Origin: Algibacter marinivivus
Lineage (GTDB): Bacteria; Bacteroidota; Bacteroidia; Flavobacteriales; Flavobacteriaceae
NCBI RefSeq assembly: GCF_003143755.1
Contig: NZ_QFRI01000002.1
Span: 124,001 to 188,000, forward strand
DNA length: 64,000 bases
Reading direction: 5' to 3'
Shown: in pieces, positions 35,908-44,711 of the stretch
How positions within the stretch are numbered: the first letter of the stretch is position 1
Layout of the letters: every line of letters starts with the position of its first letter
Made by a program: the position numbers and the translations under genes
The notes under the pieces: model-generated
The model's database searches: none
Told to the model about the DNA's origin: nothing
The model's input: only the letters and a program-made list of their open reading frames with translations

Positions 35908-37812
35908 ATGTGTGGAATAAACGGAATAATAAATAAAACAAATAGTAGCGAAAAAGAAATCACTGAAGTACTTACTAAAATGAATAATTTAATTATTCAT
36001 AGAGGTCCAGATGAAGACGGATTCATTACCTCTAAGCAAGACAAATTTTCATTAGGTATGGCCATGAGACGTTTATCTATTATCGATCTTTCTACTGGTA
36101 AACAGCCTATATATTCTGACGATAAAAAAATTGTTATTGTTTTTAATGGAGAAATATATAATTACAGAGTGCTAAAAACTAAACTAGAAAATGAAGGTAT
36201 AGAATTTAAGACCAATAGTGATACAGAAGTTATTTTAAAACTTTATGAAAAATATGGTATAGATTCTTTTAAATGGCTTGATGGCATGTATGGTTTTAGT
36301 ATTTATGACCAACATTTAAACAAAATATTTATTGCTAGAGACTTTTTTGGAGAAAAGCCACTATATTATACAAACAATAATAATCAGTTTTTATGGGCAT
36401 CAGAATTGAAATCTATAATAGATGTTTTAAAATTTAAACCTCAAATTTCTAAAAAAGGGTTAAACCTTTTCTTAAGATTGACTTATATCCCTGCCCCCTA
36501 TTCTATCTATGAAAATATTTATAAACTAGAAGCTAACCATTATATTGAATATGACTTAACTTCAAACAATTTTGAAATAAATGAAATTTGTAAAGAAATT
36601 CCTCCTAATGAAAAGAAGGTGAGTTTTGAAGATGCAAAAAATAAAGTAAAAAATTTAGTCTATGAAAGTGTGCAAAGCAGATCTATAGCTGATGTACCAC
36701 TAGGCACTTTTTTATCTGGTGGTGTTGACTCATCTATTGTTTCATTATGCTTATCACAGTCCACCAATAAAAAAATTGAAACCTTCTCGATTGGCTTTAC
36801 AGAATCTAAAAAAGATGAAACTGATAAGTCTCAATTGGTAGCAAAATTAATAGGTAGCAATCATCATGAATTTAAAATTGGAGAAGTTGATTTAAAAGAT
36901 AATATCCATGAAATTTTATTGAATTTTGATGAACCATTTTCTGATACAGCTGCACTCCCCACTTATTTTGTTTCTAAAAAAACAAAAGACTATGTAAAAG
37001 TAGCTCTTACAGGAGATGGAGGTGATGAAGTTTTTGGTGGTTATAACAAATACTATGTTGGCAAAATGAATTCGCGATATACAAACATAGTACCTAAATC
37101 AATACATAAGATATTACTTAATTCATCAAAGCATTTATTAGCAACTAAAAGGGATAATAGAGGAAAACGCTTCAAAATTAAAAAAATGCTAAAAGCCGTT
37201 AGCTATCAAGGTGATCACTATTGGGATATTATTTCGTTGGCCAATACTGAAAAAGAATTATCCAAGATTTTAATACCATCAAATTTTGATAACAATTTAT
37301 TCAATGAATACCAAGAAAAATTATATAGTGATAAAGCTGAAACACTTACAGAATTTAGGCATATAGATAAAATTTTAAGTTTAGAAGGCGGCATGCTTGC
37401 TAAAGTTGATAGAACTAGTATGCAAAACTCTTTAGAATGTAGAGCGCCTTTTTTGAATAAAAAACTATGGGATTATACTAATACTCTACCAGAAAATTAC
37501 TTAATGAATGGATGGAATAAAAAGCATATTTTAAAAGAAGCTTTTAAAGATCAATTCCCTGACGATTTTTTAGAAAAACGAAAAAAAGGATTTGGCTCAC
37601 CTGTTGGAAATTGGCTCAAGTCTAGTTTAAAAAAAGAGCTAATAAGTTATATTGATGATAAATGGTTATCTGATCAAGGGCTTTTTAATAAATTAGAAGT
37701 AACTAACCTAGTAAAGGACCATTTAGAAAGTAGAAGAGACAGCACATTTAGCGTTTGGGCATTTTACTGTTTTCAAAAGTGGTATAAATATACTTACATT
37801 GGTAATAATTAA
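35908..37812 (+). CDS. asnB: Asparagine synthase-like glutamine amidotransferase (second copy)
   Basis: A 634-residue two-domain protein starting Met-Cys-Gly-Ile (Cys2 nucleophile). IHRGPDEDGFI and FNGEIYNYRVL lie in the glutaminase half. The PP-loop TFLSGGVDSSIVSL is near residue 268 and LTGDGGDEVFGGYNKYY near 367. It sits between two glycosyltransferase genes inside the repeat-unit assembly block, so amidation of a uronic acid, on the nucleotide sugar or the lipid-linked unit, is more likely than asparagine synthesis. It is clearly diverged from the copy at 16479, suggesting different substrates. Confidence 0.92.
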   Translation: MCGINGIINKTNSSEKEITEVLTKMNNLIIHRGPDEDGFITSKQDKFSLGMAMRRLSIIDLSTGKQPIYSDDKKIVIVFNGEIYNYRVLKTKLENEGIEFKTNSDTEVILKLYEKYGIDSFKWLDGMYGFSIYDQHLNKIFIARDFFGEKPLYYTNNNNQFLWASELKSIIDVLKFKPQISKKGLNLFLRLTYIPAPYSIYENIYKLEANHYIEYDLTSNNFEINEICKEIPPNEKKVSFEDAKNKVKNLVYESVQSRSIADVPLGTFLSGGVDSSIVSLCLSQSTNKKIETFSIGFTESKKDETDKSQLVAKLIGSNHHEFKIGEVDLKDNIHEILLNFDEPFSDTAALPTYFVSKKTKDYVKVALTGDGGDEVFGGYNKYYVGKMNSRYTNIVPKSIHKILLNSSKHLLATKRDNRGKRFKIKKMLKAVSYQGDHYWDIISLANTEKELSKILIPSNFDNNLFNEYQEKLYSDKAETLTEFRHIDKILSLEGGMLAKVDRTSMQNSLECRAPFLNKKLWDYTNTLPENYLMNGWNKKHILKEAFKDQFPDDFLEKRKKGFGSPVGNWLKSSLKKELISYIDDKWLSDQGLFNKLEVTNLVKDHLESRRDSTFSVWAFYCFQKWYKYTYIGNN

Positions 37813-37833
37813 TTTTTAAAAAATTCATCGCAT

Positions 37834-38988
37834 ATGAATCAGAACCAAAAAAAAAGAATCTTAATTATTGCTTCTGCTGCAGGTTCATTAAAAAGTTTTA
37901 GAGGTGACTTTATCAAAGACTTAACTCTTGAAGGATATAAAGTTTATGCAGCAGCACCAGGTATAGAAGAATATAAAGAGACATATAAATTCCTTACGGA
38001 TTTAAATGTAACACCTTTAAATTTAAAACTACAAAGGTCGGGCTTGAATCCTATTAAGGATTTTAAGTCAATTAAAGCCTTAAAAAAATTGATTAAAGAA
38101 AATAAAATTGATCTCGTATTCCCTTATACTATTAAACCTGTAGTATACGGATCAATAGCAGCAAATTCTTTAAATGTACCAGTAATATCTTTAATTACAG
38201 GTCTGGGTTATACTTTTAGCGGCGTTTCCAAAAAAGCAAAGGTTTTGCAAAAATTTTCCCAAGTCCTTTATAGAAAAGCGTTAAAAACTAATAATTTGAT
38301 TGTTTTTCAAAATATAGATGATTATCAGTTATTTTTAGATAAGAAAATTATGACTGAAAATCAAAAATATGGCATTGTTAGCGGGTCTGGAATAAATTTA
38401 GATCAATATAAGTTCAGAAAAAAATCTGCTAATGGAACAAATATTGAGTTTGTGTTTGTAGCAAGGTTGATTAGAGAAAAAGGAATCAATTTATATATAG
38501 AAGCTGCAAAAAAATTAAAATCTAAATACCCACAAGCAAAGTTTCATATTTTAGGCAAATCCCCTCAAGGATCACCTTCTGCAATAGATAATACCATTTT
38601 AGAAAATGAAAATAAAAAAGGCACTATTATTCAACATGGTTGGGTAAATAATGTTCAAGAGTTTTTAAGTGATTGTCATGTTTTTGTGCTTCCAACTTTT
38701 TATCGTGAAGGGGTACCAAGGTCTATTCTTGAAGCATTATCTATTGGAATGCCAATAATAACAACTAACACGCCAGGTTGTAAAGAAACTATAATAAAAA
38801 ACCAAAATGGAATTTTAATAGAACCAAGAAATTTAGATTCCTTAATTGATGCATTAGAATTTTTTATTAATAATTCTGATAAAATTGAAGAAATGGGAAT
38901 AAATAGCAGGAAATATGCCGAAAAAAGGTTTGATGTAAACATTATTAATAGGCAACTTATAAGCTCCATAAAAGACGTTTTAGCTTAG
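37834..38988 (+). CDS. Family 4 glycosyltransferase (PglA-like)
   Basis: A 384-residue GT-B enzyme with the N-terminus ILIIASAAGSLKSFRGDFIK and VFPYTIKPVVYGSIAA, LITGLGYTFSG. This pattern is seen in the PglA/WbpH-like group that adds the second sugar onto undecaprenyl-diphospho-diNAcBac or a related HexNAc. The donor domain has FVARLIREKGINLYIEAA near residue 208 and FYREGVPRSILEALSIGMPI near 289. With the PglC-like transferase at 41643 it may build the first disaccharide. A 103-base gap follows. Confidence 0.9.
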   Translation: MNQNQKKRILIIASAAGSLKSFRGDFIKDLTLEGYKVYAAAPGIEEYKETYKFLTDLNVTPLNLKLQRSGLNPIKDFKSIKALKKLIKENKIDLVFPYTIKPVVYGSIAANSLNVPVISLITGLGYTFSGVSKKAKVLQKFSQVLYRKALKTNNLIVFQNIDDYQLFLDKKIMTENQKYGIVSGSGINLDQYKFRKKSANGTNIEFVFVARLIREKGINLYIEAAKKLKSKYPQAKFHILGKSPQGSPSAIDNTILENENKKGTIIQHGWVNNVQEFLSDCHVFVLPTFYREGVPRSILEALSIGMPIITTNTPGCKETIIKNQNGILIEPRNLDSLIDALEFFINNSDKIEEMGINSRKYAEKRFDVNIINRQLISSIKDVLA

Positions 38989-39091
38989 ATTTTGTATAAA
39001 TAACTGTAAAACTGACTCTTTTATCCAAGTTAATATGAAGGGTATTTAAACCCAATGATGAAGGAATACAAACAATTATAATTATCTAATA

Positions 39092-40147
39092 ATGAATTCT
39101 TTAATTAAAAACCGATTAAATTATTTTAAGTACTTTTTAAAAGACCCAAATAAAAAAGGGTTCTTTAGAATGTGCTTTGAATTAATTCACTTTTGGTGGA
39201 TAAAAAAAGTGATTCCAATAGATTATTTTAGAAGGCTCCTATACAGAAAAGAAGTAAATAATTATCATGAATATTTGAGCCTAAAAGAATACCGAAGAGT
39301 TCTTAATTCTGATAAAATAATTTTTCCTGAAATTGGAGCAATTTTAAACAATAAATTGTGTACTGATATTTATTTTAAAAATATGGAATTGTCTGTTCCA
39401 AAAATGATATCGCATAATATGAGAAATCATTTCTTTCTAAATAATAAAACGTACACAGTAAATAACAACAATGATTTAATAAGTTTTTTTAGTAATATAT
39501 TTAAATCTTATTCTCTAGAAGAATTATTTCTAAAACCTTTAGTTGGCATTGGCGGTGATGGTATTATACTTTTAAAAAAAGAGACCTTAAAGCAACAAAT
39601 AGAGCAAAATTCTAAACAATTATTTAGCAATAGTTTTATACATCAAGAAAAAGTTGAGCAACATTCTGACATCAATAAAATTCATCCCAAAACTTTAAAC
39701 ACCCTTAGAGTTTTAACCTATATAGACAATAACAAAAACATGCAAATTTTATCTATTGTAATGCGTTTTGGTGTTGGAGATAATATAACTGATAATGTAA
39801 GCGCTGGAGGGTTTTATATACCGGTAAATATGAAGACAGGGTGTATAGAAGGTATAGGAAGGCAAGATTTAAATGAAGGTGGTGGTATCTTTATAAAACA
39901 CCCAAATTCTGGGGTAGTTTTAGAAGGATTTAAGATACCATTTTTTAAGGAAAGTTGTGAGCTTGCAAAATCTGCTGCTAACCACTTACCTTGTAGACTT
40001 GTTGGATGGGATATTGCAATAAGTAAAGAAGGCCCTGTTATAATTGAAGGAAACGAAACCCCAGGTATGGTTATGACAGATATTGCATGTGGTGGCCACC
40101 TTAAAGACCCATTAGTATTAGAATTACTTGAATTATCAAAAACATGA
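39092..40147 (+). CDS. Sugar-transfer-associated ATP-grasp protein
   Basis: A 351-residue ATP-grasp enzyme of the type seen in polysaccharide loci (ATPgrasp_ST). FLKPLVGIGGDGIILLKKE near residue 145 is the ATP-binding loop. PKTLNTLRVLTYIDN and MRFGVGDNITDNVSAGGFYI follow. The metal-binding end is VGWDIAISKEGPVIIEGNETPG near 308. ATP-grasp ligases activate a carboxylate as acyl phosphate for amide or ester bond formation. Its stop overlaps the start of the CapK-like gene by 4 bases, so the two probably act together. Substrates not known. Confidence 0.82.
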   Translation: MNSLIKNRLNYFKYFLKDPNKKGFFRMCFELIHFWWIKKVIPIDYFRRLLYRKEVNNYHEYLSLKEYRRVLNSDKIIFPEIGAILNNKLCTDIYFKNMELSVPKMISHNMRNHFFLNNKTYTVNNNNDLISFFSNIFKSYSLEELFLKPLVGIGGDGIILLKKETLKQQIEQNSKQLFSNSFIHQEKVEQHSDINKIHPKTLNTLRVLTYIDNNKNMQILSIVMRFGVGDNITDNVSAGGFYIPVNMKTGCIEGIGRQDLNEGGGIFIKHPNSGVVLEGFKIPFFKESCELAKSAANHLPCRLVGWDIAISKEGPVIIEGNETPGMVMTDIACGGHLKDPLVLELLELSKT

Positions 40148-41445
40148 AACTACTTGAAAAAATAAGAAATCACATCTATTGGTCTGTTCAATATATAAAG
40201 AGGTCAGAAGTAAAAAGTCATTATAATCAAATAAAATATATTAATGAAAATTACAATTCTGAGGAAAGTAAAATCATAATAGAAAAAAACTTAAATAAGC
40301 TTTTACACCATGCATTGGCAACCGTTCCATTTTATAAGGCAATGAGTGGCTTAGAGTCTTTAAAGGATTTTCCGGTAATAAACAAAAACACCATTACTAG
40401 CGACATTAAGTATTTTGCTTCAGAAACATATAATAACAAGAAATTAAAACACGTTTATACAAGTGGATCTACTGGGGCTCCTTTTAAAGTCTCTCAAAAC
40501 AGATCTAAAGTAGAGAGAAATACAGCAGATAACATATACTTTTCCAATCAAGTAGGTTTTGATATTGGTCATAAACTTTATTATGCAAGGCATTGGACCA
40601 GAGTACTAAAAAAAAATAAATTTATTGCATGGGCTCAAAATATAGTTCAAGTTGAGGTTCAAGATTTTAATGATGAGTATATAAAAAAACTTATTAAGGA
40701 TATTGAACGTAGTAATTCAACAAAAGGCTTTTTAGGGCACTCTTCTGCATTAGAAATGATATGTAAATACCTCGATAAAACTAAAGCTGAACCAATTAAC
40801 TCTAATGTAAAATCTATAATAGCTATGTCCGAAAGGCTAAATGATTATACAAAAAAAACCATGCAAAAATATTTTCACTGTCCTACAGTTTCAAGATATT
40901 CAAATACTGAAAATGGTTTATTTGCAATGCAAAATACAAAATCGAAAAAGGATACTTTTGATATAAATTGGTCGAGTTACATTATAGAAGTATTAAAATT
41001 TGATGAAGATGCACCAGCAAAACCAAATGAAGCTGGAAGGATAGTAATTACTGATTTTTTTAATTATGCTATGCCTTTAATTAGATATGATACCGGGGAT
41101 GTTGGTGTTCTTGACAACAGTGTTTCACCTCCTGTTTTTTCATCAATTGAAGGCCGTAAATTAGATATTATTCTTAATACCAAAGGAGAAATAGTTTCAT
41201 CATTTCTTTTCTATATAGCCTTTAAATTTGATGCTATAAATCAAACTCAATTCATTCAAGAGGAGAAAAACTTATATACATTAAAATTAAATATTGAACC
41301 AAATTTTAATTCAGAAAAAGAAATTATTAAAGAATTAAAATTCATCTTAGGTGATGATGCAATAATTAATGTTGAGTATGTTGACAATATACCGTTACTA
41401 AATTCAGGTAAAATGAAACTTACAATAAATAATTTTATAAAATAA
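40144..41445 (+). CDS. CapK/PaaK-like adenylate-forming enzyme (first copy)
   Basis: A 433-residue protein of the phenylacetate-CoA-ligase-like group (CapK). Near residue 100 is HVYTSGSTGAPFKVSQN, the phosphate-binding loop. VSRYSNTENGLFAMQNT occupies the adenylate-binding position. MPLIRYDTGDVGVLDN and EGRKLDIILNTKGE give the D-G motif near residue 325. Members activate a carboxylic acid as its adenylate; CapK proteins occur in capsule loci with poorly known roles. It overlaps the ATP-grasp gene before it and has a paralogue at 42293. Confidence 0.85.
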   Translation: MKLLEKIRNHIYWSVQYIKRSEVKSHYNQIKYINENYNSEESKIIIEKNLNKLLHHALATVPFYKAMSGLESLKDFPVINKNTITSDIKYFASETYNNKKLKHVYTSGSTGAPFKVSQNRSKVERNTADNIYFSNQVGFDIGHKLYYARHWTRVLKKNKFIAWAQNIVQVEVQDFNDEYIKKLIKDIERSNSTKGFLGHSSALEMICKYLDKTKAEPINSNVKSIIAMSERLNDYTKKTMQKYFHCPTVSRYSNTENGLFAMQNTKSKKDTFDINWSSYIIEVLKFDEDAPAKPNEAGRIVITDFFNYAMPLIRYDTGDVGVLDNSVSPPVFSSIEGRKLDIILNTKGEIVSSFLFYIAFKFDAINQTQFIQEEKNLYTLKLNIEPNFNSEKEIIKELKFILGDDAIINVEYVDNIPLLNSGKMKLTINNFIK

Positions 41446-41536
41446 TTTATACCAAATTTCTACTACTACTCTACACTATTACTGTTTTTAAGCGTTTCAT
41501 CCATTAAAATTACTTTTTATTATAAGTGTTTTATCA

Positions 41537-41549
41537 TTCATCGATAAAA
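41537..41549 (+). promoter_or_regulatory. TTCATCGATAAAA box upstream of the PglC-like gene
   Basis: This box lies in the 197-base gap between the first CapK gene and the sugar transferase, the largest gap inside the 26192-50795 run. TTTTATC (41529-41535) and GATAAAA (41543-41549) form an inverted repeat across it. A degenerate copy, GCGTTTCATCCATTAAAA, is at 41493. No clear TAnnTTTG was found downstream (closest TACATAAATAAA, about 41615). Suggests an internal promoter or operator. Confidence 0.35.
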
Positions 41550-41642
41550 CATTATACAAGAACGTAATATTTACTTAAAAATAACATTTTAGAAAAGATA
41601 GTATTATTTTTGATTTTACATAAATAAACCTACTAAACATAA

Positions 41643-42272
41643 ATGTATAAGAATTTTTTTAAGAGAGTTATTGATTTCTTTTTAGCACTCATTGGATTAA
41701 TTGCACTTGCTCCAATTGGATTTATTGTCTATCTCATTCTTTTATTCGTAAATAAAGGAAATCCATTTTTTTATCAAAAGAGACCCGGGAAAGGCGAAAA
41801 GGTTTTTAGTATCATAAAATTCAAGTCAATGAGTGACAAAAAAGATGAAAACGGAAAGCTTTTACCCGATGAAGACAGGGTAACAAAATTTGGAACTTTT
41901 ATCAGAAAAACATCACTAGATGAGATTCCACAGCTAATAAATATTCTAAAAGGAGATATGAGTTTAATTGGCCCTAGGCCTTTAAGAGTATATTACCTAC
42001 CTTACTACACTGAAAAAGAAAGTATCAGGCACACGGTTAGACCTGGGGTAACCGGTTTAGCACAAATTTCTGGTAGAAACCTCTTAAGTTGGGATGATAA
42101 ATTAGCCAAGGATGTTGAATATGTTGAAAATATATCATTTTTAAATGATGCGTCAATTTTTTTTAAAACTATACGCAAAGTATTTGTTTATAACAATACG
42201 GTTTTTGACCCTAATATGCTTGATTTAGAAGAATTAAGAAGCGGGAAATTAAAAAACGGTAATACTGCATAA
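41643..42272 (+). CDS. Initiating sugar-phosphate transferase, PglC-like
   Basis: A 209-residue monotopic phosphoglycosyl transferase. A reentrant hydrophobic helix (about 10-35) is followed by FYQKRPGKGEKVFSIIKFKS, TSLDEIPQLINILKGDMSL, IGPRPLRVYYLPYYTEKE and RHTVRPGVTGLAQISGRNLL. YLPYY...RHxVRPGxTGxAQxxGRN is the PglC-type pattern, known for diNAcBac-1-phosphate and related 2,4-diamino or HexNAc sugars. That agrees with the dehydratase/aminotransferase pair at 9889-12976. It is the second such enzyme in the window, placed between the two CapK genes. Confidence 0.93.
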   Translation: MYKNFFKRVIDFFLALIGLIALAPIGFIVYLILLFVNKGNPFFYQKRPGKGEKVFSIIKFKSMSDKKDENGKLLPDEDRVTKFGTFIRKTSLDEIPQLINILKGDMSLIGPRPLRVYYLPYYTEKESIRHTVRPGVTGLAQISGRNLLSWDDKLAKDVEYVENISFLNDASIFFKTIRKVFVYNNTVFDPNMLDLEELRSGKLKNGNTA

Positions 42273-42292
42273 AATATTTTATATTTAAAATA

Positions 42293-43633
42293 ATGAATTT
42301 AATTAGCAAAATACGCTTAAATACTTTTTGGCTTTTAGATAGCCTTAAAGGAGGCTATCTAAAAAAAGATTTAGCTGATATTAAGGAGTGTTTTGAAATT
42401 ACATCGTTTAGTTTACTTAAAAAAAGGAATTCACCTGTATTAAGAAATCTTTTAAACACTGCTGTAAATTCTACAAAATTTTATAGTGATTATAAGTCCT
42501 TTAAAACTTTAGAAGATTTTCCTGTTGTTAATAAATCTATCATTAAAAATAATTTTGATGATATAAATATTATTCCTACTAATAATCCAGAGTTACTTGA
42601 AGCAAGCAGTAGTGGTTCCACAGGAACACCTTTCAAAGTATATCAAACAAAAAGAAAAGCTAGACGTAATAAGGCTGATGTTATTTTTTTTGCAAATGCA
42701 GTTGGATATACAATAGGAGATCAATTGATATTCATCCGTTTATGGATGAAAAAATATAGAAAGTCTCCCCTATTTAAAAAACTTATAAATATTATTGAAG
42801 TTGATGTTGAAGATGATTTAACTGATGAAAAAATAGCACAATTAGTTTCTAAAATAAAAACCGACAAACAAGCCAAAGGTTTTATTGGATATCCATCTGG
42901 CTTTGAAAAAATATGCAAATATTTAGACAAAGTAAATTCTCCATCTTTAAATTGTAACATAAAATCTATCATTGCTACTTCAGAAAGCCTTTATGATAAT
43001 GTTCGTCAAAAAATGGAATATTATTTTGATGCACCAATAGTCTCGCGATATTCAAACGAGGAGAACGGAATTTTATCACAACAAATGGTAAATGACTCAT
43101 CATATACCATTAATTGGGCAAGTTTTTTTGTTGAAATACTGGACATAAATAAAGATGAGCCTGCAAAACCTGGCGAATTGGGTCGTGTTGTGGTTACAGA
43201 TTTATATAACCTAGCAACGCCACTTATTAGATATGATACTGGAGATTTAGGTAAATTTTGTAATAATGAAAATGATAATATCCCAAAGTTTGAAGTAATA
43301 ACTGGAAGAAAAAAAGATACATTATATAACACTAAAGGAGATATAGTAAATTCCTTTATTGTATACAATGGTTTAACAAAATTCCCTGAGTTAAATCAAT
43401 TTCAAATAATTCAGTATTCAAAAAAAGATTATACTTTTAAAATTAATATTGATTCAAAATTTGCTAGAGAACAAGAATTTATTTCCTATTACAAATCCTA
43501 TTTAGGAGACAACTCAAATATATCAATAGAATATGTAAACGAAATTCCAGCATTAAGTTCTGGAAAACGAAGAGTTATTATAAATTTGCATAAAGAAAAC
43601 GCACAAAAATTAGCCTCAAATGAAAACTATTAA
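42293..43633 (+). CDS. CapK/PaaK-like adenylate-forming enzyme (second copy)
   Basis: A 446-residue paralogue of the protein at 40144. ASSSGSTGTPFKVYQTKRKA near residue 104 is the phosphate-binding loop. VSRYSNEENGILSQQMV follows near 250. TPLIRYDTGDLGKFCNNEN and VITGRKKDTLYNTKGDIV are the D-G region near 320-350. It overlaps the following ATP-grasp gene by 14 bases. The gene carries a perfect 12-bp inverted repeat near codons 14-24. It probably activates a carboxylic acid, not necessarily the one used by the first copy. Confidence 0.85.
   Translation: MNLISKIRLNTFWLLDSLKGGYLKKDLADIKECFEITSFSLLKKRNSPVLRNLLNTAVNSTKFYSDYKSFKTLEDFPVVNKSIIKNNFDDINIIPTNNPELLEASSSGSTGTPFKVYQTKRKARRNKADVIFFANAVGYTIGDQLIFIRLWMKKYRKSPLFKKLINIIEVDVEDDLTDEKIAQLVSKIKTDKQAKGFIGYPSGFEKICKYLDKVNSPSLNCNIKSIIATSESLYDNVRQKMEYYFDAPIVSRYSNEENGILSQQMVNDSSYTINWASFFVEILDINKDEPAKPGELGRVVVTDLYNLATPLIRYDTGDLGKFCNNENDNIPKFEVITGRKKDTLYNTKGDIVNSFIVYNGLTKFPELNQFQIIQYSKKDYTFKINIDSKFAREQEFISYYKSYLGDNSNISIEYVNEIPALSSGKRRVIINLHKENAQKLASNENY
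42333..42364. repeat. Perfect 12-bp inverted repeat inside the start of a CapK gene
   Basis: TTTTAGATAGCC (42333-42344) and GGCTATCTAAAA (42353-42364) flank the 8-base loop TTAAAGGA, beginning 40 bases after the start codon. No U-run follows on either strand, so it is not a standard terminator. In mRNA the hairpin could affect translation, or it may be chance. Confidence 0.6.
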
Positions 43634-44651
43634 TGTCCTTTTTACTTGCGCAGGTAGACGAAATTACCTTATAAATTATTTTAAAGAAGCTTTAAATGGT
43701 AATGGAAAAGTTATAGCTGTTGATGAACAAATGCTAGCACCTGCTATGATTGATGCAGACATTGCCATAAAACTACCCAGTATATATGCTAATAATTATA
43801 TAAGTGAATTGCAGAAAGTAGTAAATGAATACTCTGTTTCTGCTATTATTTCTTTAAATGATTTAGAATTACCCATATTATCAAAAAACAAAGGCTTGTT
43901 AGAGCAGAATGGAGCAAAAGTAATTGTTTCAAGTTCTGAAGTAATTTCAATAGGTTTTGATAAATGGAAAACGTATAATTTTATTAAAGATTTAGGGTTG
44001 AACACTCCAAAAACATACATAAAATTAGATGAGGCTATTAATGACATAGAAAATGGTTCATTACAGTTTCCTTTGGTTTTAAAACCACGTTGGGGAAGCG
44101 GATCTATTGGTGTAGATTTTCCTGAATCTATTGAAGAATTGAAACTTTCGTACAAACTGCAAAAAATAAAACTTAAAAAAACTATACTCAATAGAATTAG
44201 TCAGGAAGATTTAGACTATGACATTTTAATACAAGAAAAATTAGACGGAAAAGAGTATGGCATGGACATAGTAAACGATTTTGAAGGCAATTATTTTGGT
44301 TCTTTTGCTAAAGAAAAACTTGCTATGCGATCTGGTGAAACAGATAAAGCTAAGTCTATTATAGATGAAAGATTTGAAAAACTTGGAGAACATATTAGCA
44401 AAAACCTTAAACATATTGGAAACATTGATAGCGATGTTTTTGTAGTAAATGATAAACTTTACCTATTAGAAATAAACCCAAGATTTGGTGGAGGTTATCC
44501 ATTCTCTCATGAAGCTGGAATTAATTTAGCTGCCATATACATAGAATGGCTAAAAGGTGAGAAAAACGAAAATTTAAAACATTACAACAACTATAAAGAA
44601 GATATAATTTTTTCTAAATGTGATAGACTCATTGAGATAACAAACAAATAA
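43620..44651 (+). CDS. ATP-grasp ligase (CarB/PylC-like)
   Basis: A 343-residue protein. The N-terminal Rossmann-like part starts VLFTCAGRRNYLINYFKEAL, typical of the CarB-like ATP-grasp group. The ATP-grasp core has FPLVLKPRWGSGSIGVDFPE near residue 150. The metal-binding LYLLEINPRFGGGYPFSHEAG is near 285. These enzymes join a carboxylate to an amine through an acyl phosphate. It overlaps the second CapK gene by 14 bases, mirroring the ATP-grasp/CapK overlap at 40144 although it belongs to a different ATP-grasp family. Amino-acid or lactate attachment to a sugar is possible. Confidence 0.85.
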   Translation: MKTINVLFTCAGRRNYLINYFKEALNGNGKVIAVDEQMLAPAMIDADIAIKLPSIYANNYISELQKVVNEYSVSAIISLNDLELPILSKNKGLLEQNGAKVIVSSSEVISIGFDKWKTYNFIKDLGLNTPKTYIKLDEAINDIENGSLQFPLVLKPRWGSGSIGVDFPESIEELKLSYKLQKIKLKKTILNRISQEDLDYDILIQEKLDGKEYGMDIVNDFEGNYFGSFAKEKLAMRSGETDKAKSIIDERFEKLGEHISKNLKHIGNIDSDVFVVNDKLYLLEINPRFGGGYPFSHEAGINLAAIYIEWLKGEKNENLKHYNNYKEDIIFSKCDRLIEITNK

Positions 44652-44711
44652 ATAATAATCATAAGTTCTAATTAGTAGCATAAAAGATTGTGATTAAATA
44701 TTTATTAACGA

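Noticed and set aside
42333-42364. Intrinsic terminator inside the CapK gene
   Set aside because: No U-run follows the hairpin on either strand and the coding frame continues intact.
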